Shown here piece after piece: positions 4,549-6,148 of a stretch of DNA of 6,148 bases. The DNA lies in contig JADFIX010000277.1 in assembly GCA_022566435.1 (NCBI GenBank), positions 1 to 6,148 on the forward strand. The letters are read 5' to 3'. This DNA is from Planctomycetota bacterium. GTDB lineage: Bacteria > Planctomycetota > Phycisphaerae > UBA1845. Position 1 is the first letter of the stretch. Each line of letters opens with the position of its first letter. The translations under genes and the position numbers were made by a program. The notes under the pieces are model-generated. The model worked only from the letters and a program-made list of their open reading frames with translations. It had not been told where the DNA came from and ran no database searches.

Positions 4549-6148
4549 CTATGAACCGTCGCCGTCCTCATCGGGCAGCTCGTTGAGCCAACCCACAACC
4601 TTCTCCACCATGTGCGGCATGCCGATCTTCGCAAAGAGATCGCGAGCCTTGGTCCAGAGCTTGCGCGCCTCCTCCAGGTCGCCGCGCGTTTTGAAGATGA
4701 GCCCGAGGTTGGCGTTCTGATTAGCCATTCCTTCGAGTCGCCCGAGTTTCTCGTCAATCTCCAGTGACTTGCGAAACATCTTCTCGGCCTCGTCCAGGTC
4801 GCCGCGCGTTTTGAAGATGAGCCCGAGGTTGCAGTAGTCACTGGCCATTCCTTCGAGTCGCCCGAGTTTCTCGTTGATCTCCAGTGACTTGCGAAGCATC
4901 TTCTCGGCCTCGTCCAGGTCGCCGCGCCTTTTGAAGATGAGCCCGAGGTTGCTGAGATGGCTTGCCTCCATCGGGGCGTCCTTTAACCTCTGTGCAGCGC
5001 TGACTCCCGCTTCAAGCCAGGCGATTCGCTCGTCCGTTGATTGACGGATTCTCAAGCAGTAGACGCCTGCGTTGAGATAGCGCGAGCAAAGGTCTGCCTC
5101 TTGGTCATGGACCGTGGCTCGGGCGGAAACGCGTGCAAACCCAGCCTGTATGTTGCCCCATTCTCGATCGAACAACGACAGACCTTCGTACGTCTTCTCG
5201 CCGCCCTGGAGGTAGAGGTCGTCCGCGGCGGCAAGCACTTCGCAATAGACTTGGGCGTGGCGCAATTGCAGTGCGACACGCCGATCACCGGTGAGCCGAT
5301 CGTCGGCGAAGAGGCGGACGAGGTCGTGCATGTTGTAACGCTCGGATTCCTTGTCCCACTGCAACAGGCTGCAGGCCACGAGGGCGTCGAGCTCGTCGTC
5401 ACTCGCGTTTGGCTCGAGTTCCAACAGCCGCGCCGCGCCCGATCGCTCGAAGCTCTCTGGAAATACGGACAGCGCACGAAAGTGCTCGCGGCGCTCATCG
5501 GGCAAGAGGTCTTCGCTCACGGCGATCGCGGCGTCCACCTCGTTTAACTGTTCCAAGCGGTTCTTCGTCAGGCGCTTCACGTAGGTCTCTGGCGACATCG
5601 CGGGCCTCTCGGCCAACGTCGACGCGGCGACGCGCAACGCGAGCGGGAGATAGCCGCAAAGCTTTGCAATCTCGTCGGCTTGGTCGGCGATGCGCGAGCA
5701 GATCTTCAGAAGCAATTCGCATGCGCGGTCCTCCCTCAGCGTGTCGATGTTCAATGGTGCCAAACCAGGCAGAACGAAGTGTTGGCGGGAGGTCACCAGC
5801 AGCAGGCACCCGTTCGGCGGGATCAAGGGCTTGACCTGTTCGGCGTTCGCGGCATTGTCCATCAAGAGCAGAGCCGGCCGGTCGCTTAGTTCCGAGAGAT
5901 ACAGAGCCCGGAGCCCGTCTTCGTCGTCCGGCAGCGCGCGCGTCGGATCATAACCAAAAAGCACGTGGCGCATGGCTTCAACCGGCGTTCGTGGCGTTTG
6001 ATGTTTCGCATCGGCCCCGCATAGGTCGAAGTAGAACTGTCCGGCGGGGTAGGCGCCCGCCAAACGCTCGGCCAACACCAGCGCCAGGGCGGTTTTGCCA
6101 ATCCCGCCCATGCCCCGCAACCCGGAGATGGCGACGCCGCCCTGCCTT
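4549..6148 (-). CDS. NB-ARC (AfsR-like STAND) ATPase with C-terminal TPRs, 5' part outside window
   Basis: The open frame runs off the right edge; upstream of the first in-window TTG (6120) it still reads VAISGLRGMGGIGKT, so the start lies outside. Numbered from that TTG: Walker A GMGGIGKT 3-10, FYFDLCG 29-35, Walker B ALLLMDN 83-89, LLVTSR 107-112, GLPL-type CGYLPLAL 155-162, winged-helix part near 205-275 with YNMHD at 262-266, a helical linker, then three 40-residue TPR units at 386-425, 426-465 and 466-505 and an acidic tail. The P-loop, DNAA and CG-LPLAL wording is close to actinobacterial AfsR-type regulators. STAND ATPases act as switches: nucleotide exchange upon ligand sensing by the repeats drives oligomerisation. 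The N-terminal output domain is not visible, so regulator, signalling or defence role stays open. It is a cytosolic protein with all key nucleotide-binding motifs intact. Confidence 0.9.
   Translation of the reverse strand, partial: RQGGVAISGLRGMGGIGKTALALVLAERLAGAYPAGQFYFDLCGADAKHQTPRTPVEAMRHVLFGYDPTRALPDDEDGLRALYLSELSDRPALLLMDNAANAEQVKPLIPPNGCLLLVTSRQHFVLPGLAPLNIDTLREDRACELLLKICSRIADQADEIAKLCGYLPLALRVAASTLAERPAMSPETYVKRLTKNRLEQLNEVDAAIAVSEDLLPDERREHFRALSVFPESFERSGAARLLELEPNASDDELDALVACSLLQWDKESERYNMHDLVRLFADDRLTGDRRVALQLRHAQVYCEVLAAADDLYLQGGEKTYEGLSLFDREWGNIQAGFARVSARATVHDQEADLCSRYLNAGVYCLRIRQSTDERIAWLEAGVSAAQRLKDAPMEASHLSNLGLIFKRRGDLDEAEKMLRKSLEINEKLGRLEGMASDYCNLGLIFKTRGDLDEAEKMFRKSLEIDEKLGRLEGMANQNANLGLIFKTRGDLEEARKLWTKARDLFAKIGMPHMVEKVVGWLNELPDEDGDGS
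4606..4965 (-). repeat. Three tandem 120-bp repeats encoding TPR units
   Basis: Units are 4965-4846, 4845-4726 and 4725-4606, each exactly 40 codons. Units 1 and 2 are 34 of 40 identical in protein and almost identical in DNA. Unit 3 keeps the NLGLIFKTRGDL half but diverges in the second helix. High DNA identity points to recent duplication or gene conversion, and to likely copy-number variation between strains. Confidence 0.9.

Overview
The window is GC-rich and looks like chromosomal DNA from an environmental bacterium. The best fit is a planctomycete or another member of the PVC group, or less likely a myxobacterium-like lineage. I infer this from three things: a secreted-type Cys-rich/Kazal repeat protein, an exported erythromycin-esterase-like protein carrying a beta-rich insert, and spacers full of GC-rich hairpin repeats. 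No rRNA, tRNA, CRISPR array, transposase or integrase was seen.

Layout: (1) 1-204 holds no gene I can support. (2) 205-1143, minus strand: a protein of five Cys-rich repeats of about 47 residues followed by a C-terminal Kazal-like domain. Its 5' end looks missing, because the Cys pattern runs upstream of the first possible start and then hits an in-frame amber stop. (3) 1144-1676: spacer with one copy of a 41-nt palindromic repeat, a flanking pair of imperfect direct repeats and a possible promoter. (4) 1710-3440, plus strand: erythromycin esterase family protein with signal peptide, conserved catalytic-type residues and an inserted module of about 130-170 residues. (5) 3441-4548: about 1.1 kb without a credible gene, packed with interspersed repeats. 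These include two more copies of the 41-nt palindrome, three copies of a GCAGGCT-type hairpin, an inverted-repeat-bounded element of 118 bp, and two composite hairpin elements in opposite orientation. (6) 4549-6148, minus strand, running off the window: an NB-ARC/STAND ATPase of the AfsR-like type with C-terminal TPR repeats. Its 5' part, including any effector or DNA-binding domain, lies outside.

The three genes do not form an operon. The Kazal gene and the esterase are divergent, and the esterase and the NB-ARC gene converge on the repeat-rich spacer. I see no evidence that they act together. The most unusual aspects are the insert in the esterase, the lost 5' end of the Kazal gene, and the density and conservation of the repeat families. 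I do not see a convincing new multi-gene system.
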